Positions 33,480-45,039 of a stretch of 64,000 nt of DNA are shown here, in pieces; within the stretch, counting starts at the first letter, position 1; each line of letters starts with the position of its first letter. Both the position numbers and the translations under genes were made by a program. This stretch comes from Salvator merianae (Eukaryota; Chordata; Lepidosauria; Squamata; Teiidae). The DNA is taken from positions 3,239,924 through 3,303,923 of the forward strand of contig QVOM02000126.1 of the NCBI GenBank assembly GCA_003586115.2. Reading direction: 5' to 3'. Under the pieces are notes generated by a model. It made no database searches. It was given only the letters and a program-made list of their open reading frames with translations, and was not told the origin of the DNA.

Positions 33480-33798
33480 ACCCAGCGATGTGGTGGCCAT
33501 CCACACTGCGAGAGCCAGAACAGCCCCAAACCAGGCTTCCAGAACTTGCAGTGCGAATGCCAGCCCCACATCTATGATAGCGGCTGTGGAAACGTCCAGC
33601 TGTTGCCATGGTAACTGGAGATGCAACATGTGACTCCTGCTCCCAGTCAACCTGTGGACAGCAATTTAGCTGTTCACAGCTAATAGTGTTTGGGAGTGTC
33701 TGCAGACACTCACGGACACTGAGGGCCACCGCAGAGTGCGGACACACAGTACTAGTGAGCATGCAGGCACTCACTAGCATATCAGTGCAAACAGGCCC
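33480..33798. mobile_element. Harbinger-like MITE, subfamily A/C, left-truncated
   Basis: The right end (GTGCAAACAGGCCC at 33785-33798) is intact and the interior (ggtggccatccacactgcg, gcatgcaggcactcactag) matches siblings at 44632 and 36148. The left terminus is missing or altered, although TATGAACAGACCC at 33471 resembles an inverted terminus. Confidence 0.65.
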
Positions 33799-33809
33799 AA
33801 TATCTCATT

Positions 33810-34760
33810 TTTTAAAAAAAAATGTGAATGTAACCCACCCATGTGTAATTGCACCCTAAATAAGACAAAAATTCTTTTCAGACTTTGGTTATTTCAACTG
33901 TATTTTCGTGCTCAGTCTCATACCATAATCTGAATTGACAGCTGAAAGAGAGTTATGTCCTGAAAACTATTATCAGCCATTCAAGAGGGATGCCTGGTCA
34001 ATTTTGGTGGAATTCTTCAAGAAGATTGCTTTAGGTGCTTTAAGCAAGATTTTTCTGTAAGTTTCATTGCTCAGTGTAGTTTTTCCCTTGCCTTTATTTC
34101 CCTCTACAAAAAAGCAAGAGTTTTTTCTCTCTGATACAGGTGCAGGAACAAGTTATAAATAGAAGAATGAAAATTTAATTCCAGACCAACTCAAGCATAT
34201 TTTGGGGCTCAGCTAGTGCCCAAGAAGAAGAACAGAATGTGTATATATGAACCCTTAGCAGTGACTCACAAAATGGAACAGGTGGGCAGCACCTGTTGAA
34301 ATAATCCACATGGTCCTATTGGGACATACCAGCAGCAGGCCAAATGCGAGGCCACCACACACCACTCGTGTCCAGCCTGCTCCCGAGGGTAGAATCCAGT
34401 TCTAGGAGCACTCTGTTTGAGAGTGGAAAAGCTGCTCTGCAAAATATGCTGTGAGCCAGGATCACCCTGCCACCTCTGTACAGAAAGACAGTGGAGGCAA
34501 GAACAGCCTGTTTTGAATGTGGGCCACTCCTGGTATGCAACTTTGACTGTGGGAAACTTTCATTCCTGGGCCACAAAGTTAGGCTGGGCCAAGAATGTGC
34601 TATCTGAGCAGACACCTGTCCACCCCGCTGTCCACTCCTCTCTCCAGTTCCCTCTGCGTTTGCCAAGCAGCACATGTGAAAGCTGCCCTTGATCTCTCTG
34701 AATTGCCTCTGAGATCACTGGAGGCAGATCAAAGGTGAAGCTCCAGTCAGACTGAATTCA
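33810..34760. other. Unassigned DNA
   Basis: No gene is recognised. A 119-codon open frame (34316-34675, minus) has no family match. Composition is mixed. Confidence 0.3.
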
Positions 34761-34768
34761 GATGCAGT

Positions 34769-34934
34769 CAGTGGCAGCTTAGGAGCTTTAAGGACAGAAG
34801 ATCGCAGTCATCAGCCAGGCAATTGTTGACTGTGGAGGTGCCGATGCACACGCCCAAGGGCTGGCGTGTGTTTTCACAGCCAGAGATTACCGATGCCTGC
34901 AATCACCAACCCTTAAAGCTATGAGCCACCAACA
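34769..34934. mobile_element. hAT-like MITE with perfect 8-bp duplication (166 bp)
   Basis: The start CAGTGGCAGC leads to a sub-terminal AGCTTTAAGG motif, and the other end reads CCCTTAAAGC then ATGAGCCACCAAC in inverted fashion. It is flanked by exact GATGCAGT at 34761-34768 and 34935-34942. It shares the sub-terminal GCTTTAAGG box with 55537 and 63296. No transposase is encoded. Confidence 0.75.
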
Positions 34935-34984
34935 GATGCAGTTAAAACAAACAAAACGCACCTCAGAGCTGGGTCAGACACAGT

Positions 34985-35180
34985 TCAGAGGTGGCTTGGT
35001 CACACTGCAGTGTGTTCATCCCATCTCCAATGCACATTAAAGGTCAGGAAATGCACTTTAAAAGTGCCTGAGATGCGAATTGGAGATAGGATGAAAATGG
35101 GATGGAAACATTCGTGCCAAATGCTGCTGCTTCCAAGACACTTTTGAGATGCATATGAGCACAGCCTCTGAGTGGGGCTG
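34985..35180. mobile_element. Possible fold-back MITE remnant
   Basis: The region has paired 'cattaaaggtcaggaaatgc' and 'gcactttaaaagtgcctg' stretches and a 'gggatgg' theme also seen at 8890-8905 and 21165. It is probably a decayed GGCTGCAT-type element. Ends were not identified. Confidence 0.3.
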
Positions 35181-35362
35181 ATCCAGCGGCTGGTGCAGGC
35201 AAGCACAGCCAGAAGCAATCTCAGTACTGGGAGCCAGTTCCAGTATGTCACAGGTATGAATTCAAGGAAATCTTTGGGTGCAGGATTCAGTGATGTCTAG
35301 GTCAAAGTGGGCATGATCCCTGGACAGCCATACTAGTAGTAATCCAAGATCGGAAACCTAGA

Positions 35363-35960
35363 ACATAAGAACCCAGAGGAACTCTGCTGGATCAGGCCAC
35401 AGCCCATCTAGTCCAGCATCCTGTCTCACACAGTGGCCCACCAGCTGCTTCTGATCATTCTCAAGTAGAAGATAAAGGCAAACCCTTCACCTGCTCTCGA
35501 CTCCCTGCAGATGGCCTTTAGAGGCATCCTGCCTGTCTCTCCAACCTGGAAGAGATACATAGGCATCAATTCTGGAATCCATTGATACAGCTGTATACAC
35601 AGTGATATATAGATAAAAATCAGATATAATAAATCCCCAAGTTGGTCCTAATTCTCCTACTCATCAGCTTCATAGAGTGCCTCCTGGTTCTAGTGTTACA
35701 CAACAGAGAAAATATTTTTTCTTAGTTCACCTTTTGCATACTATGCATGGTTTTCATATACTTCAGTCTGGTCCCCTTTCAAGGCCAAAGAGACCAAACC
35801 ATTGCAGCCTGATTTTGTAAGGGAGATTTCCCAATCCCCTGATCATTTGTTTGCCCTTTGCTGTACTTTTTCCAGTTCCACAATTTCCTTCCTGAGGTGT
35901 GGTGACTACAATTATACACAATATTCCAAATGTGGCCTCACCATAGATTTATAAAGAGGC
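35363..35960 (-). mobile_element. CR1 LINE, decayed, with internal deletion
   Basis: The minus-strand CR1 starts on + with 'gaacataagaacccagagg' and continues through 'ccaacctggaagagat'. A break or unrelated patch at 35590-35635 follows, then 'cagcttcatagagtgcctc' and 'ttgtaagggagatttcccaa' resume the ORF2 tail. Many substitutions relative to the copy at 26186 suggest greater age. Confidence 0.8.
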
Positions 35961-36147
35961 AAATGAAAACTCATTTTGCTTTTAAAGCTGTCCAAGCAGT
36001 TGATTCCACTAAGCAATACTGGAGGTAGAAGAGGTTCCTGTGTGCTCACTGAGCAAAATAAAGAGGGACCCCAAGTCAAACCCATGGAAATGCCTTGGTT
36101 TTGACCAGCCTGTTGGTATCTGCAACCATCAGTTTACAAGCAACCAT

Positions 36148-36588
36148 TTTTCACTAGTGAGCATGCAGGCACTCACTAGTAAGGTGCACCCAGACTGTGC
36201 AGAACTCCTCATGATTGGGAGTGAGCTACAGCCGCTCCCAGTCACTACTTGCTGTGGAGCACAAAATCGCGCTCCATAGCTGTACTGGGAGCAGCTGGAT
36301 TGCTCCTGGTACACAGTGTTCTCGCGTTCTTTTGGGTACGACCACTGCACTGAGCAACGCAGCATGGCTGTGGCTGCACACCACATCCCTGGTTACCATG
36401 GCAACAGCTGGATATTTCCCTGGCCACTGCCATAACATGGGCTGCCAGCATTCGCACTGCAAGTGCTGGTAGCACATTGCCAGGATGTTCCAGCCCTCGC
36501 AGTGCAAATGACTGTCATCCTGAGAGCTGTGTTCCATCATGGAATGTTCACTTGTGAACATTCCAAGATGGAAAGTGCGGAAAGACCC
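36148..36588. mobile_element. Harbinger-like MITE, subfamily A, left-truncated
   Basis: The right end (AAGTGCGGAAAGACCC) is present, and the interior carries 'cactagtgagcatgcaggc', the 'gagcacaaaatcgcgctc' palindrome and 'ggaatgttcacttgtgaaca' (another palindrome). The left terminus is lost: the sequence joins the flank at tcactagtga. Confidence 0.75.
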
Positions 36589-36589
36589 T

Positions 36590-37300
36590 TCAAAAGGCTC
36601 TCCTGTCCTCCAGGCCACCTAGCAGGAACATTGCGGAAAAACATCTCCGTAAACCACTGTGGCCACCCACACTTACCTTCACCAACGGCAGAAACAGCCT
36701 CATTATTTCCTTCTCTGTTTGGAAAAAGATTTATGCCACTTCACATTAAAAATCTCTACACAGTTTACAAGATAGGAAAAACATAGATAAAAATCAGATA
36801 TAATAAAATGAAATAAAGCATTAGCAATGACTGTCATGTCAGCTGAGTAGTGCAAATGACCTAAGCAACTGAGGAAACTTGAGGAAACAAATACATTTTC
36901 ATGAGGCACAAACTCAGCTACAGTTGGAACACCCTGAACTAGATGAGTCAGGGTGCTCTGGATCATAGCAGGGACATAGCTGCAAATTTCGCTATAAGCC
37001 ATATTAATGGAGCCACAAAGGACAGAGTTTTCATAGCGCTCAGTTGTGCTCAACTGCACAAAGTCCGCTGCAAAATGAAAGGTGTGTGATACGAGGAATT
37101 CTGAGGCTGAGAACCAAGCCCTACAAAATGCCCCAGAATAATCAGAACAAGGGGGAAATTAACATTATTAATTCACCTGCCTCCTCTGCTTCTTATTGCA
37201 GCAGGTTGGGCTTCTATCCTCAGTGCTTCTGGACCTGGTTCAGTGCAAGAAATAGCACCATTTCAGATTGCTGCTTTGCCTCCACTAGCCTGGATGCTTT
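36590..37300. other. Unassigned DNA
   Basis: No gene is recognised. The segment is repeat-poor. Nothing further can be said from sequence alone. Confidence 0.3.
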
Positions 37301-37304
37301 AAAT

Positions 37305-37562
37305 AGGGTTGGGCAAATTCATGGATGACAGGTGTATCAGTGGCCACCAGAATTGATGCCTACGTACCATCTCCATGTGGGAGAAAAAGCCAAGATGCCT
37401 CTTAAGGCCATTTGCAGGGAATCGAGAGCGGGTGAAGGTTTTGCCTTTATCTTCTGCTTGAGAATGCCCAGAAGCCATTGGTGGGTCACTGTATGAGCCA
37501 GGACGCTGGACTAGATGGCCTGTGGCCTGATCCAGCAGAGTTCCTCTTACGTTCTTTTGTTT
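37305..37562 (+). mobile_element. CR1 LINE 3' end
   Basis: The CR1 wording runs from 'ggttgggcaaattcatgg' through 'gcgggtgaaggttttgcc' to 'cctgatccagcagagttcc' and 'cttacgttctt'. Only the region downstream of the ORF remains. Confidence 0.85.
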
Positions 37563-38505
37563 CTCATGCAAGTGACCACAAATCTGAACAAACCTCCTCT
37601 CAAAGAGGCAGGCAAGTTAAGCGTCAAGGGTTTTGTTGTTGTTCATCCCAATCACATTGAAAGGTGTGAGACTTGATTGTGCAGGTTTAAATGCAGCACA
37701 CCTTGCCCAAGCCACCTGACATTGTGCAAATATTCCCCAGAGTTTGGGCAAACTCACCCAACACAAATGAGCTATTAACCATGACAGCCATGTATCATTT
37801 CCAGGAATATGCCTTTGAATAACTTACACAGACAGCTATCTTAGATATACAACATTGTACACATATGGTAGCTATTTAGTATTCTAATCATCATAACAAA
37901 GAGCCGTTTTTTTGGAACATTTTTAAAAAACTTTATTTGCAATGAAAATAGCATAGAGAGTTTACAGTTGTGTGAACGAAAAGAGTTTCGTTTGGTGCCC
38001 AAAGAGCACAGAAAAAACACCAGATGAGCTTTCCTGGGAAAGCCATACTATAGCTAGAGGACCCCAATGGCTCTCTCTGGACCTTCAGCCTGTTCAGGTC
38101 ACTTGGCCTGCAAAGAGGATACGAAGATTTGGAAAAGAACATATGTTCATGCTGACCCTCTGTCCCTTCAGCTTTGTGGGATTATCCTGTGTTTGAGCAT
38201 TAGGAGTATGGAAGTTAAGCCTTTCTCTTAAAATGTTGCACATACCATTTAAAATCCGTATAGAGCTTTTTAAAGCAAAAATTGAAATTGCTCTCCTGCA
38301 GGTTGCACTCCACAGTCAGCATGACAAATGAAAACAAAGGCACAGAAGATGCAGGCAGCGGTATGCAAAGTTTATGCACTTGAAAATGGGACCCTGGGGA
38401 GTGAATGAACTGTACATAGAAGTCTCTTTGCTCCTCAGGTACAGAAAGAGAAACTCACTCCATTCCAGCGGCCAAGAAAAGATGAATCTGGATTGGTGGT
38501 TTATT
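37563..38505. other. Unassigned DNA
   Basis: No gene or repeat family is recognised. The sequence from 38000 to 38180 includes an open frame that does not look like any known protein. Confidence 0.3.
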
Positions 38506-38516
38506 TTCTAACCAAT

Positions 38517-38635
38517 GAATGGGAAATCAGTGGTCCTTCAGAGGCTGATGGACTATAATTTCCATAGTATGTGGGCCAGCTAGGGATTGTAGGAATTGAA
38601 TTAAAAAACCATGTGGAGGACCACTGATTTCCCAC
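38517..38635. mobile_element. Fold-back MITE, GGGAAATCAGTGG ends (about 119 bp)
   Basis: The end 'GGGAAATCAGTGGTCC' (38521) is matched in inverted form by 'GGACCACTGATTTCCC' (to about 38632). The core carries the 'ggactataatttccatagt' phrase of the dispersed actaca-ctccc repeat. It resembles a hAT-type MITE because of the CAGTGGTCC core; flanking duplications were not found. Confidence 0.6.
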
Positions 38636-38639
38636 CCTG

Positions 38640-39215
38640 GACTCCTAGTCCAAAGGAAGATGCACCAGTGCCTTGTCCTAAAAATGCTGGAGTTCTAGGT
38701 TTCAGACGGCCTAGTGTGTTTTTAAAAGGACCAGACCAAAGTCATTTTGCCCATCTTTTTGCTTGCCTTTGCAAAATAAAATCTGGGCTTACTTCTCTGT
38801 GCAGCTAGTTGAGAGAAGCTATAGGTAATTTGAGACACTAGAAATATCAGCAGCTGCAGAAAAAATAATAGCACATGGAGATGGATGATGTGTTAGCTAC
38901 AAGTATCCAGATCAGGGTAAGAAACAACTTGTTATTCCTGGGTGTACATCTGAGGTCATTCTACTCTCACACCACTTCAGCAGACCATACAGTATGCCTT
39001 TTGCCTATAAAACCCCTGTCCTTGGCCATGTGTGCTTTTGGCTTCCCAAGCATGAGAGTTGAGCCTACACTGCTCTGGCCAGTACTTTTAGGGCATGTCT
39101 CCATTTCCCCAGCAGAAGACACCTCCACCAGAATGGGTTGCCCTTGTGGCCTCAGGCAACCTTGGCAAAGAGCCTAATGGCTCCACTTTAATTACCAAGG
39201 CCATGTTATTTCAAT
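38640..39215. other. Unassigned DNA
   Basis: No gene or repeat is recognised. An open frame at 38875-39177 has no family match. Confidence 0.3.
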
Positions 39216-39219
39216 TATT

Positions 39220-39731
39220 GGGCCTGTTCGCACTTATGACAGTATAACATTCTAATTAGCAGGGTTCGGACCAGCCAGGATCAGGTATGGTGAGGAGTGT
39301 TCACACTTGTCAGCACTGGAACAATTCACAAGCTGACCAGCAGGGGGAGCAGTGCGAATGGGAATGCACTAGTTAGGTAGCTGGGTCCAGACCTAGAGGA
39401 GTTGGGTCCAGACTTGGGTTCGAAACGGCCACCAGGGTCCGGACCCCAAAGTCCAAACCTGGGTCCGAACTGTCTGATGGCACCTGTGCAACCACACAGT
39501 CCCTGCCCCACCACCATTCCACACCAGGAAGTGGTTTGAATGCACCTTTCCTGATCCGCACCTGATCACGCAAGTCAGCTTGGAGAATACAATTTTCTTA
39601 ACGAGTAGGCTTCAGGTGTGCATCAGATGGGCTTTGGTAGATTTCAAGTCAGCTGGGGTTGTTTGCAGGTGTGAATGCTCCGTTCTAGCAAGTATCCTGG
39701 AACGGTTCTCTCACTAAGTACAAACAGGCCC
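39220..39731. mobile_element. Harbinger-like MITE, subfamily F (512 bp)
   Basis: The ends are GGGCCTGTTCGCACTTA and inverted TAAGTACAAACAGGCCC. The interior has 'ggtatggtgaggagtgttc' and repeats of 'gggtccagac/gggtccgaac'. Flanks (ATT left, AAT right) do not give a clear direct duplication. A reverse-oriented relative lies at 39840-40345. Confidence 0.8.
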
Positions 39732-39839
39732 AATGTGACTGCACATGGCAACCTCCTCAGCTTCTGTGTGCAGACACAGTAGGCCCACACACAAATGTGG
39801 AATGTTTCATCATGCAAGGGCCCACTGAAGAACAGAACA

Positions 39840-40345
39840 GGTGCGTTCACAGCAGTTCTAGGTTTGGAACAGTGAGGAGGCATGGAGTGCACAGGCGTAG
39901 TTGTGACATCAGATGGTTTGATCCCAGTCCCTTCCTAGGTTCAAACTTTGGGGTTCAGAACCTGGCTGCCCTTCCAGACACATCTCTGGACATGGCTTCT
40001 CTGATTCTGAACCCAACTTCTTAACTAGTCACTCCCATTCGCACTTCTTCCCCCAGCTAGTTGACTCGCTGAGTGTTCCAGCACGGACAGTTGACCTTTC
40101 TGCACTTGGCTTTATTCTGGATTATATCCCAGAATAGGGACCTGCTGTCCACATGTTAGTACAGATTACAGCAGGCCTCAGGTGGGGGCCTGCCATAGTT
40201 CATACTGGCATGCAGATGACAGGTCCCTATTCTGAGATATAATCTGGAATAAGTCCAAGTGCAGAAAGGGCCAGTGAGAACACTCCTCACCATACTCGAT
40301 CCTGACCAACCCAAACCATTCTAGTTAGAATATTCTACTGTAGTA
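39840..40345. mobile_element. Harbinger-like MITE, subfamily F, reverse orientation, split by a nested MITE
   Basis: 39840-40091 and 40276-40345 together match the subfamily at 39220 in reverse complement, for example 'cccattcgcacttc' with 'ctagttgactcgctgag' and, after the insert, 'aacactcctcaccatactcg'. The interruption is the 181-bp element at 40092-40272. The outer termini are not intact. Confidence 0.7.
40092..40272. mobile_element. Harbinger-like MITE, subfamily B, nested (181 bp)
   Basis: A near-palindromic element starting TGACCTTTCTGCACTT and ending AAGTGCAGAAAGGGCC, flanked by an exact AGT duplication (40089-40091 and 40273-40275). The target is a subfamily F MITE, so it arrived later. 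The core wording 'attatatcccagaataggga' and its inverse 'tccctattctgagatataat' make it foldable into one hairpin. Confidence 0.88.
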
Positions 40346-40597
40346 AATGTGAAAACCTCCATCAACTCAACTCAACCAGGGAAAGCTAGCACCAGGAAAA
40401 AGCCACCATCTAAGGAAATAGGGAAAACAATGAACAACCATTCACCAATCACACACAAGGAATACAAAGGAAAGGTTGCTATGTATCCCTCTACCAACCA
40501 CTGATGATGCAACCTACCTTGGTGGTAAAATGCTCACAGAAAGAAGATTCAGCTTGGAGAATACTTATGGTGCAAAGGGGGATTAGTGTAAATTTTG

Positions 40598-40765
40598 GGT
40601 CCTTCTGTACCAGGCCTTGTTCCAGATTATATCCCAGAATAGTACCCTGCCATCCACATGCTGGTGCATCCTCGGGCAGGACATGCCATAGTCTGCACTA
40701 GAATGTGGACAGCAGGTCCCTATTTTGGGATATAATCTGGAATAATGGCCAGTACAGCAAGGACC
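40598..40765. mobile_element. Harbinger-like MITE, subfamily B (168 bp)
   Basis: The start GGTCCTTCTGTACCAGGCC and the end ATGGCCAGTACAGCAAGGACC are inverted. The core 'attatatcccagaatag' and 'tattttgggatataat' match the other subfamily B copies. No clear 3-bp duplication was found. Confidence 0.75.
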
Positions 40766-40769
40766 ACTA

Positions 40770-42895
40770 TTTCATCTTCTTTGCACTCCTCAGTTCAGGT
40801 AAACCATGATGAGAGAAGAGTGTTCCAGAAACACATAAGAAAAAAGTAATTTGTTTGCTGAGCCAAATGTAAAACTGGGAGAAGATCAGCAGAAGCTGAT
40901 CTATGAACTTTCTGAACAACAACAAAAAAAACGCTGAACTTCTTAGAACCAGAATGATGGCAACTATGGTTGTCCCCAGAAAGAGGGCCATACTGCAGAA
41001 AAACAATAAATCACTGCACAGAAAAGGAGCACTGTCCAAATGTGCAGATGGCATCACGAAAACCAAAACAGCTTCCAGGCAAAGAGAGGATACACTGGAG
41101 CTGTTTCAGCCAAAAACAGACCCAGGTAAAGGGCTGCTGTCCAGCTCGGCAGCAGTATGGAGGGCAGCCAGAAATCTCTCTGGCACCCCGGAGGGGGTGA
41201 CACAAGGTGGTCACTGCCGGCCGCATACATTCTGTGTCACCCATGGAGCTGTCTTGCTTTGCCACACCCTGGGAAGGGCCTGATCCTGCCACTGCTGCCA
41301 TCAACACCCCAGTACCCCCCACTGCTGTGCTCCTGCCCCTAGCATCTCCCTGTCACTGCCCCCCCACACCCTTCCATCCTTCCGTGGTCAAGCTGAAGCT
41401 GACCTTTTACCAGGCAAAGGGGATCCACGGAGGTTCAGCGCCGTAGGGTAGGTGTGACCAGGCCATTCCAGGCCGAAAATGGTTTGCGTTTCCTGCCTGT
41501 CCCTGAGATGGACCAGCTTTTTAGAATGTGACCAGAGCCTTTTTTTTACTTTATGGCATAGCACAGTCATGCCATAGCACTGTAGCACAACTCCAGTAGA
41601 ATTTTGTAATGTGGGTGGTAACGCAATGGGGCAATTAAAACGGCCAGTTTTAGCATCTTTCACCCTGTCCCAGGATATGTAGATCGAGTGCAGAAACCGT
41701 GCAGAAAAAGCAGGGTGTAATTATGAGAAATGCACTTCCAAACTATGAATTTAAGAACAGTGACAAATAACTCTGGCTATCGCTAGATTTATCTAGTCCT
41801 TTAAAGGAGGAGAATATTTAAACTAACGAAGTGTGTGATATACTGCCCATGCTATCTACATAGAAATATTAGCCAATATTGTGGAGAGAATAGAGTGTTT
41901 CTTGTTTTTCTGCTTCATCCACCTCACAGGACTGCTGTGAGGATAAAGTGACATGAGAACTCTTAACCCACCCACCCCAGGTTCCTGGTAGAGGTGGCAG
42001 GAAATAGACACAGTAGATAATTCAATTTCTTTCTCAGCTGAAATGAAACAAATAATAGTCTGCAGCAGCATCCTTAATATACGACAAGAAAAGATAAACT
42101 TGCCATTAAAAATGGCGCAGGCACTTTGCCGTGTATATATAGCAGAACATGCATTTATCAGAAATGTGAGAAGAAAAGGTAGGAAACCATAAAAATAGTG
42201 CAGACCATGACAGTTCCCAAAGGCAGAGAGCAAGTTACCCCATCTGCAAGGTGTATTTAACAAAGCACCTAACTCTGAGTGAATACGCTTATTTTAACTA
42301 CTGTGCTTTATATTCAGGAGTTTAGTTTTGCTTGGCCATCAAAAAGAAAGATTGTGAGTCCACTCCCCACTCATTCATAAAACCACAACTGTGTGACATG
42401 ATTCACCGCAAGAATCAGAAAAGAAATACAACCCACCAAGCAACAGCATAAATCACCTTAACACTGGAGCAAACACAAGCTCTCCCGGCTGCAAAACTCT
42501 GCTCTCATATCTCAGGCCAAGGCATGAAGGGGGTTTCATCAAGGAAGTTTCTCTTTCATGCTGCCCAGTGTGCAGGGAGTGTAAACAAAAATTACAGACC
42601 CACAGCAACTGAAGAAAAGAAAATACGCAAGGCAGAAATAGATTTTGCTGAGCAAAACTTGGCACTACTGCTAGAGCAACGGCCTCAGAATATACAATTT
42701 GAATGTCATAGAAAAAGCAACGTATTAGTTAGGGAAGGCAACACTCTGTTGATACACACCCCTCCTGTCTGCAGTAATATCGAAGCCTGGGAATGAAAGT
42801 TCCCCAGTTCTGAAGTTTCTGCCCAGCCGTATTTTGGAACATACAGGAAGTAGTTCTGGAAGTCAGACATATTTCAGGTCCCAGATATCTTTGGG
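40770..42895. other. Unassigned DNA, about 2.1 kb
   Basis: No gene is recognised. 41150-41400 is GC-rich, and its frames (for instance 40903-41283) show no family match. The segment at 42430-42800 is repeat-poor. A pure-chance origin for the open frames is likely. Confidence 0.3.
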
Positions 42896-42960
42896 TTGAA
42901 AAATATGGCATAGAAACACAGAAGGTCCTCATCCAAAGTCATCCCATTATGTGGTATTTT

Positions 42961-43302
42961 TCTGTAGAGCACAAAATCGTGCTTTACAGCCAGACTGGGA
43001 GCAGCTGGACCACTTTCAGTACACAGCATTCGCATCCTCTTCCAAGCACAAACACTGAGCAACACGGCTGCAGCTACAGCTGCTCAGTTATGTCATGTTC
43101 CTGGTCGCCATGGCAGCAACCGGAAGTTTATCCAGCCACTGTCATGGCATAGACCGTCAGCATTCACACTCTAATGCTGGTAGCCCATTGCCAGCGTGTT
43201 CCAGGGCTCGCAGTCCAAATGGCTTTTGTGCTGCGAGGTCTGTTCCACCATGGAATGCATGTAGCTGGTGAACTTTCCATGGTGGATAGTATAAAAAGGC
43301 CC
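42961..43302. mobile_element. Harbinger-like MITE, subfamily A, left-truncated
   Basis: The start is truncated at 'tctgtagagcacaaaatcg'. The interior matches subfamily A (agcaacacggctgcagctac, tgctggtagcccattgccag), and the right end reads ATAAAAAGGCC. The 'ggaatgcatgtagctggtgaac' region is a diverged form of the subfamily's near-end palindrome. Confidence 0.7.
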
Positions 43303-43379
43303 AAGGTAACACTTTTCAAAACAGTTACAACAGGCTTCCTATAACCATGTTAAATATCTGTTTAATACTTGATAAAGCC

Positions 43380-43640
43380 TGGTAAGGCATCCATTGCATC
43401 ACTATTTTGGCTGGACATATCCCTTACCAAATTTTGCTTCCACGGCACCTCTAATCATGTTACAGGCTATACAAAAATAAATAAATACAAGGAGAAATAT
43501 ATATTTTTTATAACCAAATTTTACATCTACTGCAATCATATTTTGTATCCTACAGTTTAATTTGTTCTACCTTGATTTGGACAATTAATACAAAATAATC
43601 CAGGGCTTATGCCCGTTGGAAAGGATGGATCAGATATCTA
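43380..43640. other. Unassigned AT-rich DNA
   Basis: No gene is recognised. AT-rich with 'aaaaataaataaatacaagg' wording, possibly the end of an old LINE. Confidence 0.3.
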
Positions 43641-44345
43641 ACCCGGTTGTACTAAGCATAACCAGAGTTCATTTGCATCCACAATCTTCTTGGAGCAGAA
43701 GAGAAACCCACACCATTGTCTTCCATTAATTCCCACACTTCGGCGGAGCCTACAAGTTGGATTCAGATGTGCGCAGGACACTTTCTTGTTTAGTTTTCCA
43801 TTCACATGGAATGTGTACAGAACATGCTTTTTAATTAAAGAATTATTTGCAGTGCATTGCACCTTCTTTTTTTCCCCTTTTTGGCTCAACTCCTAGAATG
43901 CCAAAGGAAATGACAACTGCAAAAACAGTTGTCCTCTTGTAAATTGTGCATTGTTTTAATGCCTTAAATATAATATTTTAGCCTTTTCCCCACTGCATGC
44001 ATTTATTGATTTGTTTTTAATCACTTATCACTGTTAGTTTGTAGTTTGGGCCAACTTGGCAAAGGGAGGGAGGGAAATCAGGTGTTGGGAAATAATGTGG
44101 AACTAATAACATTAATTACAAGTGATAATTTAAAAACTGGCAACAATCTACCTGCAGATCGGGGTATCTTTCTCTACTTGCACATCTGTAAAACATGCAG
44201 AGCTTTTAAACGTACATCTGGAGACACGTAGAGGAATGTGAAAAAAGAAAAAAATCATACGTTAGTCTTTATGGAAACTATTTTCCACTTTTAATCAGGC
44301 AAGCTTAAAGCTGAAATGAAGCTTGCAGTTGTCAACACCGCCAAA
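43640..44345. other. Repeat-free stretch, candidate conserved non-coding element
   Basis: This 700-bp stretch has no repeat wording. It contains dense homeodomain-type cores ('tttttaattaaagaattatt', 'aataacattaattacaag') and retains a few CpGs. It is bordered by MITE sequence on the left and a repeat phrase near 44405 on the right. It is among the cleaner candidates for regulatory DNA. Confidence 0.35.
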
Positions 44346-44399
44346 TGGTAGAGCTCATTCTCTTATGCCTATTGCAGATGCCATAAAAGTGGTTGGGGG

Positions 44400-44465
44400 A
44401 TTTCCTTATGTGGACTATAATTTCCATCATATTTCACCATGTACCATGATGGTTAAAGACCACAA
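44400..44465. repeat. Short palindromic 'ggactataatttccat' repeat
   Basis: The phrase 'gtggactataatttccatc' with a diverged inverted partner ('gatggttaaagaccaca') belongs to the dispersed fold-back repeat also seen at 2146 and 38517. Confidence 0.45.
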
Positions 44466-44556
44466 ACCCCATGGTGCTGTGTAATGAGCAAGTCTTCCCC
44501 ACTTCCTTTGCTGTGTCTGCTTTGAAATCATGGAGCAAGCTACCAGTTAGAGGTTC

Positions 44557-44606
44557 AGGTATTTGGTTGGTTGGTTATTATTTGCATTTATACCCTGAGA
44601 TTTCAG
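44557..44606 (-). mobile_element. L2-like LINE tail (very short)
   Basis: 'ggttggttggttattatt' then 'tgcatttataccctgagatt' is a minus-strand L2-like terminus resembling 28960-28985. It is truncated by the neighbouring MITE. Confidence 0.45.
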
Positions 44607-44631
44607 GCAAGGTCAAAATCGTCCAAACATG

Positions 44632-45033
44632 GGGCCTCTCTATGCTTAGCATGCCATGGTCTGAACCAGTGGGTCTGGACCAATGAGGCCTTCTGCGCTG
44701 TCTGCATGGTGACACTGGTCCAGAGCAGCCACTGCACCAGACCTGAAGCGAACATTCCAGGGTGGAACAGTCCCCACAGTACGGTGGCCATCCAGAACAT
44801 AGGCTTCCGGCACTCGCAGTGCAAATGCTGGCCACCCCACCAAGACAGCAGCCAGGGAAACGTCTGGTCACTGCCACGGCAACCAAGGACATGGCACGCA
44901 ACTGCACAGCCGCAGCCATGCCGCTCAACACAGCGTTCGCACCTGGAAGTAGGTGTGAACATTGCATACCAGGAGCAGTCCAGCACAGTTTTGAGCATGC
45001 AGACGCTCACTAATGAAAAGCACTAACAAGCCC
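44632..45033. mobile_element. Harbinger-like MITE, subfamily C (about 402 bp)
   Basis: The left end GGGCCTCTCTATGCTTAG and right end (AAAAGCACTAACAAGCCC) are diverged inverted termini. Inside, 'tgaaccagtgggtctggacc' and 'ggtggccatccagaacat' match subfamily C wording. No exact 3-bp duplication was found. Confidence 0.65.
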
Positions 45034-45039
45034 TTGGTC

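Noticed and set aside
34316..34692. Frames on both strands suggesting a cysteine-rich exon
   Set aside because: The + frame (CKICCEPGSPCHLC) is short, with no matching flanking exon signals, and its cysteine spacing is not that of a known domain.
40903..41446. Overlapping frames in GC-rich DNA as a possible exon or CpG island
   Set aside because: Only modest CpG content and no protein match; overlapping frames in both strands are typical of GC-rich chance.
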